DNA of 64,000 nt, from contig CM042087.1 of NCBI GenBank assembly GCA_023512835.1, positions 41,978,517 through 42,042,516 on the forward strand, in the 5' to 3' direction. The position numbers and the translations under genes were made by a program. This document shows positions 1-13,159 of this stretch, in pieces. The notes beneath the pieces are model-generated. The model was not told the origin of the DNA, searched no databases, and worked only from the letters and a program-made list of their open reading frames with translations. This stretch comes from Taxillus chinensis. Taxonomy: Eukaryota > Streptophyta > Magnoliopsida > Santalales > Loranthaceae. Within the stretch, counting starts at the first letter, position 1, and each line of letters starts with the position of its first letter.

Positions 1-1206
1 CTAGTAATAATTTGTGGTTGGAGTATAAAAACATATTTTTTTGTAGAAAAAAAATGGGACTTTTTTTTCTTTTTCTTTTTTGATTTAGATCTTCGATCAT
101 TACAATTTTGAGACAAATCGTGAAAATCTTGACCGACATTTTAAAAAAAATAGAAGCTATTAGGAATTTGTATGGTTTGTAAATAAAAAATAAAAATCAA
201 CTGATTAATGTTACATCTAAACCTTTTTTATGTAAAATTTTCATACACATGTTACTATATATTGTATTATTCTATTGATTTTAATTAACTTAGGAATGGA
301 GTCAAACCATTGTAACCTGGTGGCGATTTTAATTTTATTAAAGTCATGCTTGTTGCTTGTTATTTGATTATTAATCCGTTAACGATAAGGAAACTTATCG
401 AGTTCATATGTTTTTAATTTTAAGGATCCTGTCCTCACGGCTCGATCGATCGACGACAATGACTATAATTGATGTGACTAAGCCAAAAAAAGAAGGAAGC
501 TTTGTGAGGCAGCAACATAGGCATTAAGAAATCGCCCAAGGCACTGGCGATCTGATCTGGGAGGAGGAGGAATCGCTGGAGTCGGTGGAGTACAAGGGAG
601 GGCTGAAATAAATTATTTTTTTATTTAAAAAATAAAATGTGCAATTAAATCGTATTATCATCGTAAAATTATAATTAATATAATTAATTATAATTTATTC
701 ATATTTTTTTATCTCGATAATTTTATATATTAACACGAGGTCGATTACTTATCAATTATACAAATTTCATAATAAGTAACATTTCTTTCTTTCTTATTGG
801 ATCGATCTGTCCCGATCAGAATCAGTCTGATTCAGTACCAAACAAACACCAACCACATTAATTTTGGTTCCATAGTCGCATATATGGGCTCTATTTATGT
901 TTTTTTTTTAATTTTTGGTTAAAGTAGCGGTCGATGTGTGCTGTGGATTAATTATTCACACACCCATTTATTCTATTACTATTGCACGGACTCTGAACAA
1001 TCGTTTTTTTTTAATTTCAACTCTCTTAGGAATCTTTCTTGTCATTAAATTGTTTTTTTTTTAAATTTAAAAAGAGGGTTCCTATGCGGTTAACGTGATG
1101 TATTGTACTCCACTCAGGATTTTCCCTTTTTAAAATTATATATATAATTAATTATGATATCAACTGAGTAATTAATTATGGAACTACTAATAATCATTGA
1201 TGTGAT

Positions 1207-1531
1207 AACTGAAATGTAAACTCATGAAGCGAATTTTACTTGATTAATATATAATATGGTTGCCGCGAGCAGGCATGGATGAAGACTGAAGGGGGTCATC
1301 GGTTTGACCAACCACTCTCTAAAAAAAAAAAAAAAAAGTTAGGCGCTGGGTGACGGATGAGAGCAGAGTATATAAGAACTGAAATGTGAACCCATGAAAC
1401 GAAATTTAGTTAATTAATATATAATATGGTTACCGCAAGCAAGCATGAAGGAAGAGGGTTACCTATTTTGACTAACCACTCCTTTCAAAAATGAGTTAGC
1501 TGCTACGTGACAAGTCGGGGCCGAGTACATA
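1207..1531. repeat. Degenerate tandem duplication, period about 170 bp
   Basis: Two diverged copies start at 1207 and 1377, each with the word aactgaaatgtraac. Both continue through a shared attaatatataatatggtt block and end in a ttgacyaaccactc block. The first copy carries an A-run after that block. The copies differ by many substitutions and small indels, so the duplication is old. No coding content is apparent. Confidence 0.8.
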
Positions 1532-1735
1532 CAACTTGGACAGTTAAAAGCAGTCTCCCCAATTATATTATTTTACATCTAATCCATTGGCGGTTCGATC
1601 GCCAATGGTCAAATATCCGCAAATGATCATATTAATGTCCCTCCCTTGGTGTCTCAATCTTTCAATCAAGTTGAAGTTCAGTTAAAAGGCTTGTATATCA
1701 ATTAATATATACATCGCTGTGTATACATCAAAGTC

Positions 1736-1923
1736 AAAGAAAGATTATGAAACTACCCTTCTAATTTAGTTTATTTTATCCCCATATAAGATCTGTATAA
1801 TCTGGTTTCAAAGAAAGATGATGAAACTATCCATTTTGAAACAAGGGGTGGCCGTTTCTGGTTTTTTTAACTTAATTTAATTTATTTTATTCCCCCAAAT
1901 GAGATCTATATAATTTGTTTTTA
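1736..1923. repeat. Degenerate direct duplication
   Basis: Copies begin at 1736 and 1810 with aaagaaagatkatgaaacta. Both contain a ttattttatyccc block followed by agatctrtataatytg. The second copy holds roughly 40 extra bases in the middle. Confidence 0.7.
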
Positions 1924-2309
1924 GAAATAATATTCATAAATATTGTAATAGTTTTTCCAATAGTTAAAATTAGGAGTGAATAATGGATACTTATATTCAC
2001 TATTTAGTCTTTTTTTTAGCCGTCACCTCTATGTGGATGAGTTATTATGCCCAAACGTAGGGAGCATGGGACAATTTTAAAACTTGAACTCTTATTTAGA
2101 TAGAAGCGAAAAATGAAAATAAATATCATACTTCTCATCTTTGCTTAATTTTAATAATATAAATTTATAATTTTATAATATTTCAAATATTATTATTTAA
2201 TTATTTTATAATTATTTTTTATATATTTTTATAATAATTTTATTCAGATTTCCTTCACAAATACGGTCACACCTCATGATTTGTCAACTATTTCCTCTGC
2301 TGCGTCACA

Positions 2310-2745
2310 TGTTATTGTGCAGGCACCTTCTGAGAAAGGTGGTGTGTCTAAATCTGCGGCTGCCCTCATTGAGCGGGTCAAGCTTTTGATCCAAAACCAA
2401 AACCAAGATGAGATGATCAGGGCTGGTCGCCTCTCTAAGTCCTATAAGGGAATTGAGGATTGTTTCAACTGAACACTCAAAGATGATGAAAGGAACCGTT
2501 TCACTGTAGAGAGGAATTGAAACACGTACATTTGTTATTTCCCTACACAGGCCTTGAACTTTGCATTCCAGATATGATTACTTTAAGAGGCTGATTAACT
2601 TCAAAAAGGATCGTGATGGTTGCTGGTAATTTGGCATCTGGTGGACTTTCCTTGTTTTTTGTCTATTCCTTGAACAATGCCCGAACCCGGCTTGCAAATG
2701 ATGCAAAGAAGGCGCATGGTGTGCTTGCATCATTTTAATCTAATT
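2310..2745 (+). pseudogene. Decayed mitochondrial ADP/ATP carrier (adenine nucleotide translocator) copy
   Basis: Translation reads [13 protein letters not shown], then [20 protein letters not shown]. After a stop and frame changes come [18 protein letters not shown] residues, and finally [15 protein letters not shown] residues. These follow the order of the first and second repeats of plant ADP/ATP carriers, inner-membrane proteins that exchange ATP for ADP. The signature ERVKLL is intact, but in-frame stops (TGA near 2470), frameshifts and deletions break it. Only about 145 of the roughly 300 core codons are represented, and the third repeat is missing. The matching blocks follow one another without intron-like interruptions, which suggests a retrocopy, although I cannot see the parent gene. 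The family assignment is firm. The retrocopy origin is inferred. Confidence 0.88.
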
Positions 2746-2759
2746 TAGGGAACCAATGT

Positions 2760-4354
2760 AAATGTTTTAAGTGGATGAACTTGCAATTTTATGAATGATG
2801 CCTTATCAATCATATAATTATTCATTGTTTTTTTTTTAAATTATAGGATGGGAACTCCGAGCCCCACCATATATAAGAATGTGGCGGAAGTGAAAGAGGG
2901 GCCTAGGCTATTATTTTAAAATATGAATTTTTAATAAAATTAATATTTTATTAAAACATTAAAATAATTATTCCTTTTCAACTAAATTTTAATTAAAATA
3001 TAGTTAATTTAGAGGTTTAAGATTATACAATATTATATGGTATAATAATATGAAATTTTATGGCAATGAGTTTAATGAGTTAGGTGAAAATTTTATTATG
3101 CAATATTATATTATGTGATATATTCATCACAGTTTTAAAAGTTTTTAAAGGCCACACAAGTGACATCAAAGTGCACATTAAAGTGTTTATAGTATGTAGT
3201 AAGCCTAAAGAGTATAATTTCACCCACAACCATCGGATCCAACTTAAGTACAACTAACAGTTCTAAATAAAAATCAGTATATCTAAAATACCTTACATCA
3301 CTCCCTAAATAATCCTGAGCAAAACATAGGTGCGAAAATACCTCTACAATAACTATAGGCTAACAATAGCGAAAATCTAGTATGGAATTAAAACTAGAAC
3401 CAAAACAAGTAAATTTTTAACTGAATTGAATTGTTGTTGGGCCCAAATTGTATTTTTTTTTATTATTTTGAATACTATTATATGAAACTACAATTTTGTA
3501 TTGAATTTAATTGACTTTATAAATAAATATTTTAAATCTTTGTATGGGCATAATTTTATATAATAATGTTGAACTTTTTTTAAGTAAAGAAGGGTTTTTT
3601 TTGGGTTGCTAAAAGTGCTGGTTCCATAAAAAAACACGTATATATATATAATTTGTCACGATTTTTAGAGTATAGTTTTGAAAACAAAACACTTAGGATA
3701 CGAATTATATTCTTGGGTTAAAGTTTTAGGGAATAAAAAAATTGTTGATTTTTTATTATTAAAACTTCTTTGGAGACAAAAATGATTCCAACTTATGAGA
3801 AGATTTTTTTTTGGGCTTCTAATTAAAGGCATTTAGGAGGATTTTTTTTATTTGCAATACACAATTGGAGCAAAAACTCTTCTTTGATAAAAGACAAGTG
3901 GAAAGTATATTTTTATTTCTAAATGATATCATTGGATGCTAAAACATTTGAAGATACAAATGTCAAATGATATCAAATTTGGCATCTATCGTTTAACAAG
4001 AACTAAATAAATAAATAATTTTAAAATTGGATTTATGAAATAAAAATTATAGCTAATTGAAGTTTGTCATTTGTAAAGAGTGGTGGAATTTTGAAAAAAA
4101 CAAGGGGATAAAATTTTCATGTGTCGATAAGGGGGTCTAGCACTGCCCATAATATCGATATGCATGAACTTGTTTTCTTTGAAATGAGGCATCCATTATT
4201 TGACTAGTGGTCCACGGTCATCGCAGGTGTTTGCTGATGAATTGATCATGTCTATACTCTCTAGTTATCTGTGATACTCTTGATCCGTAGTTGGCTGTGA
4301 GGCCCTGTCTGTCTTTGTGTTTATCATCACGTTTGCGTGATAAAGGCTTGCATT

Positions 4355-4426
<72 letters not shown>

Positions 4427-7200
4427 TATATAGTTTACTATAGCTGGGCAAGAAAATGATAATATATATTTTATATAAATTTTTATAAATATAATTGCTT
4501 TTAATAACATGCACAAATATATATATAAAAAACAATTTTAATTAGAAAAAACTTATATACAGAATAAAAATGTGAGCACTTTTGAGTTACACATTATCGG
4601 ATGAAAATGAATGTAGGCAAAATCATTTATCTTTTTAAACACCGAATATAATATTTATTAACCATTCAAATTTTAGGTGGATCATCATTGCCGGTGCAAA
4701 GCGTGCCTATTAAAACACAACTTTTTTTGTTTGCGTCCCTTAATTATCAATTATAATGAGAACACACATTTGTTTATTCATTCTTTTTTTTTTGTTTAAT
4801 AATGGGAATGCCATCAGTGTTAATTAGGATGTTTGTCTAACTTAAAAAATTAAGATTTGAAATTTTGGCTGTGTGAATATAAAATTGTGTAATTCTTTTT
4901 TTAGTGAAAATTAGCTTAATTGGGTTACGCCCCAGTTTTACCATTGTTTAACTAACTGTTAATCGATTTAGTCAAAGTATGTAAAATGTCAAATTAGTTT
5001 TTAAGTAAAGAAACATTCGGGAACCGAAGAGGCGCTGCCGCTACGGGATGGGTAGAGGGCGCAAAGGAAATTAAATTATTATTATTAATTTTTAATAATA
5101 ATAACAAATAATATATTAATATAATATAACTTATTTTATGACTTATATAAATAATTATCATTTATTCGTAATTTTTTTTCATATATTAATATAATATATT
5201 ATCACATCATTACTAAACAAATAATATTAGTATTAGTAAGATTACTCTAATTCTAATACCAAAAAGGAACGAAAAGGGAAGCAGAGCAACCGGTTTATTT
5301 ACTTATTATTATTTAATGTTTTCGTATGATTATTATAAAGCAATAGAACGATGGGCCATACTCGCACATGGGCTCTTAAATCTTCAAAAAGTTTTATTTG
5401 TTTATAAATATGTTTAATTAGGGACCACAAGCATCTTAGTGGGACAGATTAAGAACGATTAAGAACCATGAGAACAAGGACCAGAGGGGGGATAGATTAC
5501 AAATAGACAACGCAGCCACGCGATAAGACCTGGTAAATTATAGTAAACGCAATAATTTGAAATTTATTTAGTTATATTATTTTTTGACGTTCATTTGATT
5601 TTTTATTTTTTACTTTTAATATTTATGAATACAATAAAATTAAAAATAATAAATAAAACAAAAAGAAACATAATAATATGCGTATAATATATATATATAT
5701 TATAAATAAATTATTTTTAATATAATATATACATAACAATATATGTTGGTATACATATTTATATGGAAATACATATATTTCATATAATTTTAATAAATAC
5801 TTTTATAATATATATGTGTATTAACGTATATTAATTAAAAAACAATGTAAGTGCCCTCTGGCTAAGCATATTTGGGCACCGATAAAATAAGCATAAAAAA
5901 ATATTTTTTCATTGAAAAAACATGCATGCATTTTTAATCCATCGATAAGTAAAAGATATATTTAACTAAAAATACTCTCGAATGTATTAAATAAATTATT
6001 AGCTAAAGTAAAAATTGAAGCAATTATAATTTTAGCTTTTGGTTTTACTTTTGCTAATGATGTTAATTCAACACGGCTCATCTTAAGCAGTGGCCCCTCC
6101 TCCCCCAGTAGTAGCTTCTCCTCCCCATCGCATGGTGTCCCCTCCACCAACAGTAGCTTTCCCTTCTAGTTGTGCGGCTCTCCTCCCATTCCGTCGTGCG
6201 ACATCCCTTACCCCCCAACCATAGTTGTTCACTATTGATCAATGTGGGGAAGCTCATTGGAAGATTTGAAATTTAAGACCTGTGATGATGTAGCATTGAA
6301 TTATCATTAATTAAAATATTATTATATCAAATTAAAATTATTTCACTTGATGAACTATGTTTTATTTGTGGGACAGTAATTCCCTTGATGATGTTTGATC
6401 ATTATATATATTTAAAGATTTGTTTTGTTATACTGATGACAATAAATGGATAGACTATAGTATTATACTAACACATACATGTAGTTGTTTGATCACTTTA
6501 TATGGTTTAGATGGGTGGTATGAATTTGTAAATCATGTATTGAACATTCGTGTTGACTACAATATTGTTGACTTGTTTTCCGTGTATTGGTTGATGATTG
6601 ATACCACAATAGCTAATTATAAGTTTAATGTAATAACTTGATTTATGATTGTACAATGACAAATGTAATTTCATATCAGTTTATTTGTTTTTTATATAAT
6701 GGTTCGTAAAGGTATAATGTATATATGGACACATGTTTAGCTTTAATAAATTATACTAGTTAGATTTATAACATTTGCATTGTATTGGGAATGTGGGTAT
6801 ATACTTGTTGTGTGATATATAGATTGTAAGTTTTGTTGAGAGAAAATTTGCCTAGGATATATCATATATAATACCATATCATAATTAAAATAATAGACAC
6901 GCACACTTGTCTTTGTGGGTTATAAGTTATAACCATCAATTCATTGACTCAAGTATAAGCTTAAGGAGTAACTTATAAGGTTTAAGTGTTATGAAATTTT
7001 GAAGATGTGACACATTGACTCTCTATCTGATCCCTCGTCTTAGGCGAATATTAATCAACTCATTTTCCTAAACATATCGTACAGTCGGTCATTAATCGTA
7101 ATAATAGGATAGGAAGAAAATAAGTGACGCTGGTCTTGGGGCAAAAGTACGAGGTGGTGTTTTAGGACAACGAGAACGGCTGGACTTTTTACCTGATGGC
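2760..7200. other. AT-rich intergenic DNA without a recognisable gene
   Basis: I find no convincing coding sequence. The stretch contains a long (TA)n tract at 4359-4432, other short TA tracts, and a C-rich patch at about 6070-6230 with loosely repeated ccctcc and cagtagtagctt-like words. The short open frames present have no family resemblance and AT-driven composition. Confidence 0.65.
4359..4432. repeat. (TA)n microsatellite
   Basis: About 37 TA units with one phase break near 4420. The tyrosine/isoleucine-rich frames across it are simple-sequence artefacts. Confidence 0.97.
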
Positions 7201-7250
7201 AGACATCGTGATTATTGTGCAATCAGAGGGTATTTGGTTCCACCGATTTT

Positions 7251-7257
7251 TATAAAA
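7251..7257 (+). promoter_or_regulatory. TATA box of the first SAUR gene
   Basis: TATAAAA lies about 150 bp upstream of the ATG at 7406. It is followed by a C-rich leader, a usual spacing for a plant promoter with a 100-120 nt 5' UTR. Confidence 0.65.
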
Positions 7258-7405
7258 CCATCCCCCCCTACTATTTTCCACACTCCCCAGCGAACACCAC
7301 CCTCTCCATCTGTCCATCTCAACCCTCCAACCTCGATCGAATCGAAACTAACCAGACAATCGAAGGGGAGAGACGAGACCGCCGCTCAAACGATTAAGGG
7401 AGGAG

Positions 7406-7897
7406 ATGTCGGACAACCTCCGAATGTGCTGCAAAATCCGACACATTGTCCGGCTCCGGCAGCTGCTCCTGCGGTGGCGCAACAGAGCCGCGTCCTCGCG
7501 CAACACCAAGCTGGCTGCGGCGCCGGGGTCGGGAGGAGGCAGCCGCATCCCACCGGACGTGCCGGCGGGACACGTGGCACTCAGCGTGGGGGCCGACTGC
7601 AGGAGGTTCGTGGTGCCCGCGACGTACCTGAACCACCCCTTGTTCCAGAAGCTCCTGGTCCAGGCGGAGGAGGAGTACGGGTTCGCGCATCAGGGCCCGC
7701 TGGCCATCCCCTGCGACGAGTCCGTCTTCGAGGCGGTCCTCCGATTCCTGTCCCGATCCGACTCGCGTAACTCGGCCCGCTTCGTCACCCTCGACGACTT
7801 CAAGACCAGCCACTGCTGCCACGTGGACCTCGGAGGTCGCAACTGGCACGAGTCTCGATCGTTGCTCCGCGGCTTCGCTGACAAGTCTGTCTGGTAA
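7406..7897 (+). CDS. SAUR-family auxin-responsive protein (long, SAUR72-like type)
   Basis: This intronless gene encodes 163 residues of the small-auxin-up-RNA family. The SAUR core spans residues about 50-117: PPDVPAGHVALSVG, then the C-R-R-F-V-V stretch, the TYLNHPLFQKLL helix, AEEEYGF and IPCDE. The N-terminus begins with a basic CCKIRHIVRLRQLLLRW segment, and the C-terminus ends in a W after a GFADKS motif. Both extensions are typical of the longer SAUR subclass rather than the 90-100-residue one. Known SAURs promote cell expansion by inhibiting PP2C.D phosphatases and so activating plasma-membrane H+-ATPases. That role is inferred here by family. The ATG chosen is the first in the frame after the TATA box at 7251, in a gaggagATGtc context. 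The coding sequence is far richer in GC than its surroundings. Confidence 0.93.
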   Translation: MSDNLRMCCKIRHIVRLRQLLLRWRNRAASSRNTKLAAAPGSGGGSRIPPDVPAGHVALSVGADCRRFVVPATYLNHPLFQKLLVQAEEEYGFAHQGPLAIPCDESVFEAVLRFLSRSDSRNSARFVTLDDFKTSHCCHVDLGGRNWHESRSLLRGFADKSVW

Positions 7898-10670
7898 AAA
7901 GCCGCTGTACGTGCCCGGGTACGACTCGTGCCGCGAGTGTCGCGTCGTTCCGGATTTGTTTGAGTCAGCCCGGCCGGCTGACTCGGCCGCGTCGCGGGGA
8001 GCTGGCTGGCGGGTTGACTCGTCCTGTCTGATTCTTCTGTAAATTGCGTGACTGCTCCGGAGATGGCGTGCGTGTGGGTGGGCTCCACTGAGTCCGCGTC
8101 CACCGAGTTGTCCCGAGTTTGAACTCTGAAAGGGACTGGCGGTGGTGGAAATGGCAAATCTGGGGTGGGTGGAATGGAAGAAAAAAAAAAAGAGAAATTG
8201 ATTGGAAGAAGGTTTTTTTTTTTTTTGTTTGTAAATTTGGCGATTCATTTACTGCGGATTAATGAAAATGGGAGAGAAGTTTTAATCCGGATGAAACCAT
8301 CCGGATGAAAAATGTGGTGATTTGCTTACTCCCCCCCACACGAGTTTTTGTAAATTCGGTAACTTATTATTTACTCCCAACGTGAATTTTCGGTTTTCAA
8401 AGTAAATAAGCTTTTTAAATTTTAGTACGTTGTTACATACCACCTAAAAAAAGGTTTTTTTTACCACCTAAAAAGGTTATTGACAAAAGGTTACATATTT
8501 GATGTACCATCAAAATCAATATTAATTAGTTAATAGTTTTTTTTAAAATATTTAGAGCCCTAAGCATCCTCTATAGTGCTTATAAACAAGTTACCAAATA
8601 TTTAAAAAAGATTAAGTGTTAATTTACAAATATATTTGATTGTATATAACCCCAAGAATTTAATTATACCCATCATTTATAAATTATGTGCAATACTTTT
8701 CTTGACCGTACTTGTTATCATTTATATATACGGTTAATTTGAAATAAATTTATACCTTGTTTTGTGTGGAGAGCGGTAGATTTTATTTTCAATCGAGATG
8801 GATCCTTTTGACTGCCCAATGCAAAAGCCATGGGCTGCACTGCAAAATTATAATTTAAATAAATAAATTTATAATTTGTTTTGTTTTGGGAAGGCTAATA
8901 AATAAATCCCATGTTAAGTGGAACCCGATGTCCCGTAGTAATTATTTGTTACCGTTTTAATTTTGTGGAGAGGCACCTCCAGGCGATGGCCCGCGGCCCC
9001 CAGCCAGTTATAGTTTTCAACGAACGTGAAAATTATGTAAATTATACTTTAAAAAAATATATGTGCTAGTAAATTTCATTTATTTATCAAAACTACTTAA
9101 AGACAACAAAAAAAAGGGGGTGGGGTGAGGGGATCATGCCCCTAAATATAATTTATTAATCATTAAAACAACTTAAATAACAAAAAAACAAGATCGACAG
9201 CGAGTAAAGGAGTGGAGTGGAGATTTAAAAAATAAAAAATAAAAACATAAAGTTTGATGCCATATAAGGCTTTTTATTTCAATTAAAAATGCTAGTCATG
9301 AAGTGAAATCTCTTTAGCTTCACGGGTTGGCTCAATTCTAGAAAATAGAATCGGATGAAATTGAAATTATAGCAGGTATGAGGTTCAAAAATTTTACAAT
9401 TGTATTTGAAGTGGAATGTAATATTATGTTTTTTTTTTTTAAAAAGTTGAACCTCAAAAGCCTGGCATACTTTCCAAACGCCTTCTATTTTATAGGATAA
9501 TCATAAAACTGAGACTTAATAAGCAAAACCGGTGTGTAATATTATTGATGAGAGCTCCGTTATATCACCTTCATTTTAATTAGCTTCTGATTTGGGAGAG
9601 GAATGGAGTTATTTACTAATTTATATCACCTGTCATGTTACCATCGGCCATTGGACACCAACTCATTAGTCATTAGGTAACTATGCTTATTACCTGTTCT
9701 TATTTTGGTATATGAAAATAGAATGGAAGATTACCTTATTCATATGCTCTGATGCTCATTCGCATTCACATCTCCATTCAATGAATCTCATGAGAATTGA
9801 TCGTTTCCACGAAATGCTATATTTCCATTGAACAATTCCTGTGCTATATATATTTGTTATTAATTTATTTATTTATAACCAATAATTTTAGGATGATAGT
9901 GAGATTACAAGCAGGCATCATAAAAACATTAATTTTATTAATTTAAGCAATTATATAATATAAACTTTGAAAGTCATATAAGAAGCGTTAAATTGATAAT
10001 TAAAATTTTGTACAATCTTAAACAAAATTTCTAAGTTTTTAAGCTAGAATACAAAATACATGATATTGTTATGGTCCTTCCATGAATGAGAACGTCATGG
10101 AACCCCTAATCATAAATGAGATTTAAGCTTTATCTTCACTAAGCTTTAAATCAATCATTTTACGTAAGGTAAAATGTGTGAAAAACCCATTTGATATGCC
10201 CCAAAAAATATCTCAAATATTGGATCAAATTTCTTCCCTTATTTCTCCTCTCTCCATCTTTATTCTCGCTTAGAGCTCTTATTGCTTGGTGGATTCTTTA
10301 ATACCCAAATGAGGGTATTTAAAGGAGGCAACCATCTTTTCAGTTAATGCAACAACTACCCCACCTAAGCAACTATGCAACCTCCTAATACATGTAAACC
10401 ATCCACGCACACAGTACCAACACCACTCACTGAAAACATGACCTTATTGGTAGTTGACACTCCTAGTTTGATATGGTTGATTGTCTACTTTTTCTTTTTT
10501 AATAACATGTCAACATTTTATTATTTTTATGTTCTTTAGCACCATAATATAACATCCTTCAAGGTACGATAGTTTATTTAAGGAGTTTTATTTCACAAGA
10601 AAATGTTAAAATTAATATTTAAGGCAAGCTAAAGATTAATGGTGCTTTGGCATCAAGAAGTACGATTTTT

Positions 10671-10752
10671 GGGTATGAGATTTATACCAGATTTCACATA
10701 TATTTTGGGATTATTTTGGGTATGAGATTTATACCAGATTTCACATATTTTG
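10671..10752. repeat. Direct repeat, 47-bp offset
   Basis: A roughly 35-base word beginning gggtatgagatttatacc occurs at 10671 and again at 10718, almost identical. It may be part of a decayed MITE, but I could not find a matching inverted end. Confidence 0.85.
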
Positions 10753-13116
10753 TTGTGGGTATTGTTTGAACCCATTTTATTTAAGATAGATATTGATCAA
10801 TATATATTTTGGTTATTTTACTAAGGTACATTTTGTTGTTATTTTTATTCTTAATATTATCAGGAATTATTCTCCTCTTGATAAAAATAAAAAAAATTAG
10901 AAAAAGACAAAAATTAAACTTAATTAGCATGGTTGGCATTAGCAAAAAAAATCAAAAACTTGATGTATGCTAAGCTTAATTACAAATACAAGATATTTTT
11001 ACGATCGTATTTCTATATGATCATCGGGTAAAATAAGATTCTGCGATAGAGTCACGTTATCCTTCTACTAATATGACAATAGTAATAGCATTGATAAGTT
11101 TCAATTTTTTTTAACCTAGTTCAGCTCTAATTGTAGTTAATAATTTCAGTTCATATCATTTTCCTTTTATGTATCTCACCTTGTAGCCATTATGTATTAA
11201 CTAAATAACTCTATATCATATTTTTACTACGAATATAATCATCTTCTTTTTATATAAATCTCATCACATAAATACTATCAAACGATATTATTCTAACTAC
11301 GTTACTATTCTAATGTTTACTTTTTAATAACAAATTTTAGGTAGTTGAGTTTTAGTAAATTAGTTTATTAAAATTATTATTATTGTAAATATTTTTTATT
11401 TTTTATTACATTTTTACGGGTTTTACACAACTGCCTAAAATTTGTAGAGGCGATTATACTTATGTTGATTTGGCTCTGATATCAGTAGATAGATCCTAGT
11501 AGATTTTTCACCCGTGATCTTGTCACCAACACATACGAACAGCACAAACAATAGTACTGTATATTTCTCTTTCTTCACAAGCTCACGGTTACTACAAACA
11601 CAACTCGCGATTCGAACAAACGGCTACTACACATAGCTCGTCTTCTCTCTCTCTCTCTCTCTTTCTATACATGGCTGCTACACACGCAGCTCCTCGCCTC
11701 TCTCAGTTTCTCTTTCTGTTATGGTCTCTCTTCACGCACGCAGGAGATGCAACATCATATATATTAGGCTTACAAAATGCAAGGAGGAAAAATACAGAAA
11801 CGTACATACAGAAAGTACCAAAATTTAAAAAAAAACTACAATAGATAATTCAGACTGGCCTTTTTCTTTTCATATCTGAAATCTATCAAGGAAGAAGAAA
11901 GGTACATACAGAATGTAGAGATGGTATTCAAAATTACACGCTACATGACTAATATACATTCTATATTAACCGCGCGCATTACACGGGCAGCAAAAAATAT
12001 AATTTCTAATGTTAAAATATATATCAACCATAAGTAGGTAAACCACGCGCAATACTTGCTACACCATTTACTAATTTTTAAGATTGTAAACCACTGCTAA
12101 TTAATTAAGGCTCGGCGTAGTTGACTCCTGATATATAATGAAAGGTCACTGATTCAATCTCCCTTCAGACGCCTGGGTAGTTAAATGATTGAGTAAATAT
12201 TAGGCATCCAACACAGCAACACTACACCTGGCTCATGAACTCCCTCGACGTACAATGCAAATTTCAAATAATTTGAAAATTTTCCAATGAATTGAAAAGA
12301 ACGTACGATGGATATATACTTTGAAAAAAAAAAAAAATAAATAAAAGTGGAGCACTCTAGGTGGCCTAAAATAAAGAGACAGACGGGAGCAAGCTAGCGT
12401 ATACTGCTCGCCATTCCAAGATACTAGATATATATGCACTCTTGGTATGTACGTTGACACATGCAGTCGCAGCAGCGCAACATGGGTCATGGAATTGGAA
12501 TCTGCAGAGACGGATGGGACGCGAAGAGGGGTCCGTCCTTCACTCCTTCCCTGTTTGTGTATGTGGATATAGACCCACACACATTCACATCTGATATATC
12601 CCAAAGCAAAGCTAATCCGCAATAATGTGCTGGTCAAAGCGCACTAATTAGCTTATACCCCATCAGCTGGTTTGGTCTCCGACTCCCAGTAATATTATGC
12701 GGTAACCAAATGATGTGGCCTGTGGGTATAATGAGATTATTCGTGTTCTGTTTTCGTTGACTAGCCGCCAGTCCAATTGAGAATGACAAATCATTTGGCT
12801 CGGTCGGTTTTGATCGACGACGTATACGATAATATATACCTGACCTGGTTTGTGCCCCTGGTGACGTGTTGTCATACATATATTTTTTTGTAATGGGAAT
12901 GGGCCGAATGGCTGTCTCTGCACCGCATCGATCACCACCTTTGCTTTTTCTGAGATTCGCATGTTCATGTGTGGTCCAGCGCCATATGTAATAAGGATTG
13001 GTTAACAACGAACGGTGCGGACTCGAAGAAGAATAGCCATTATAGTACTGATGCATACAGTGATATGAAACATTAATATAGCGGGCACACCACAAATATA
13101 ATTTATACCAATTGTG

Positions 13117-13119
<3 letters not shown>

Positions 13120-13155
<36 letters not shown>
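13120..13155. repeat. (TA)n microsatellite
   Basis: Uninterrupted TA dinucleotide run of about 18 units. Confidence 0.97.

Positions 13156-13159
<4 letters not shown>

Larger units (their letters stand above)
1..2280. other. AT-rich intergenic DNA without a recognisable gene
   Basis: No reading frame here resembles a known protein. The stretch is AT-rich with many homopolymer T and A runs. The structure I can see is two decayed local duplications, at 1207-1531 and 1736-1923, listed separately. I see no transposon termini or RNA gene. Confidence 0.7.

Noticed and set aside
7394..8248. 284-residue open frame on the minus strand antisense to the first SAUR
   Set aside because: It shadows a GC-rich coding sequence. 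Its product is Arg/Pro/Ser-rich without a domain, and the plus-strand frame is a clear SAUR.
12105..12215. tRNA-derived SINE-like boxes (tagttgactcct and ggtcactgattcaatctcc)
   Set aside because: The A- and B-box resemblance is suggestive, but there is no tail, no target duplication and no second copy in the window.
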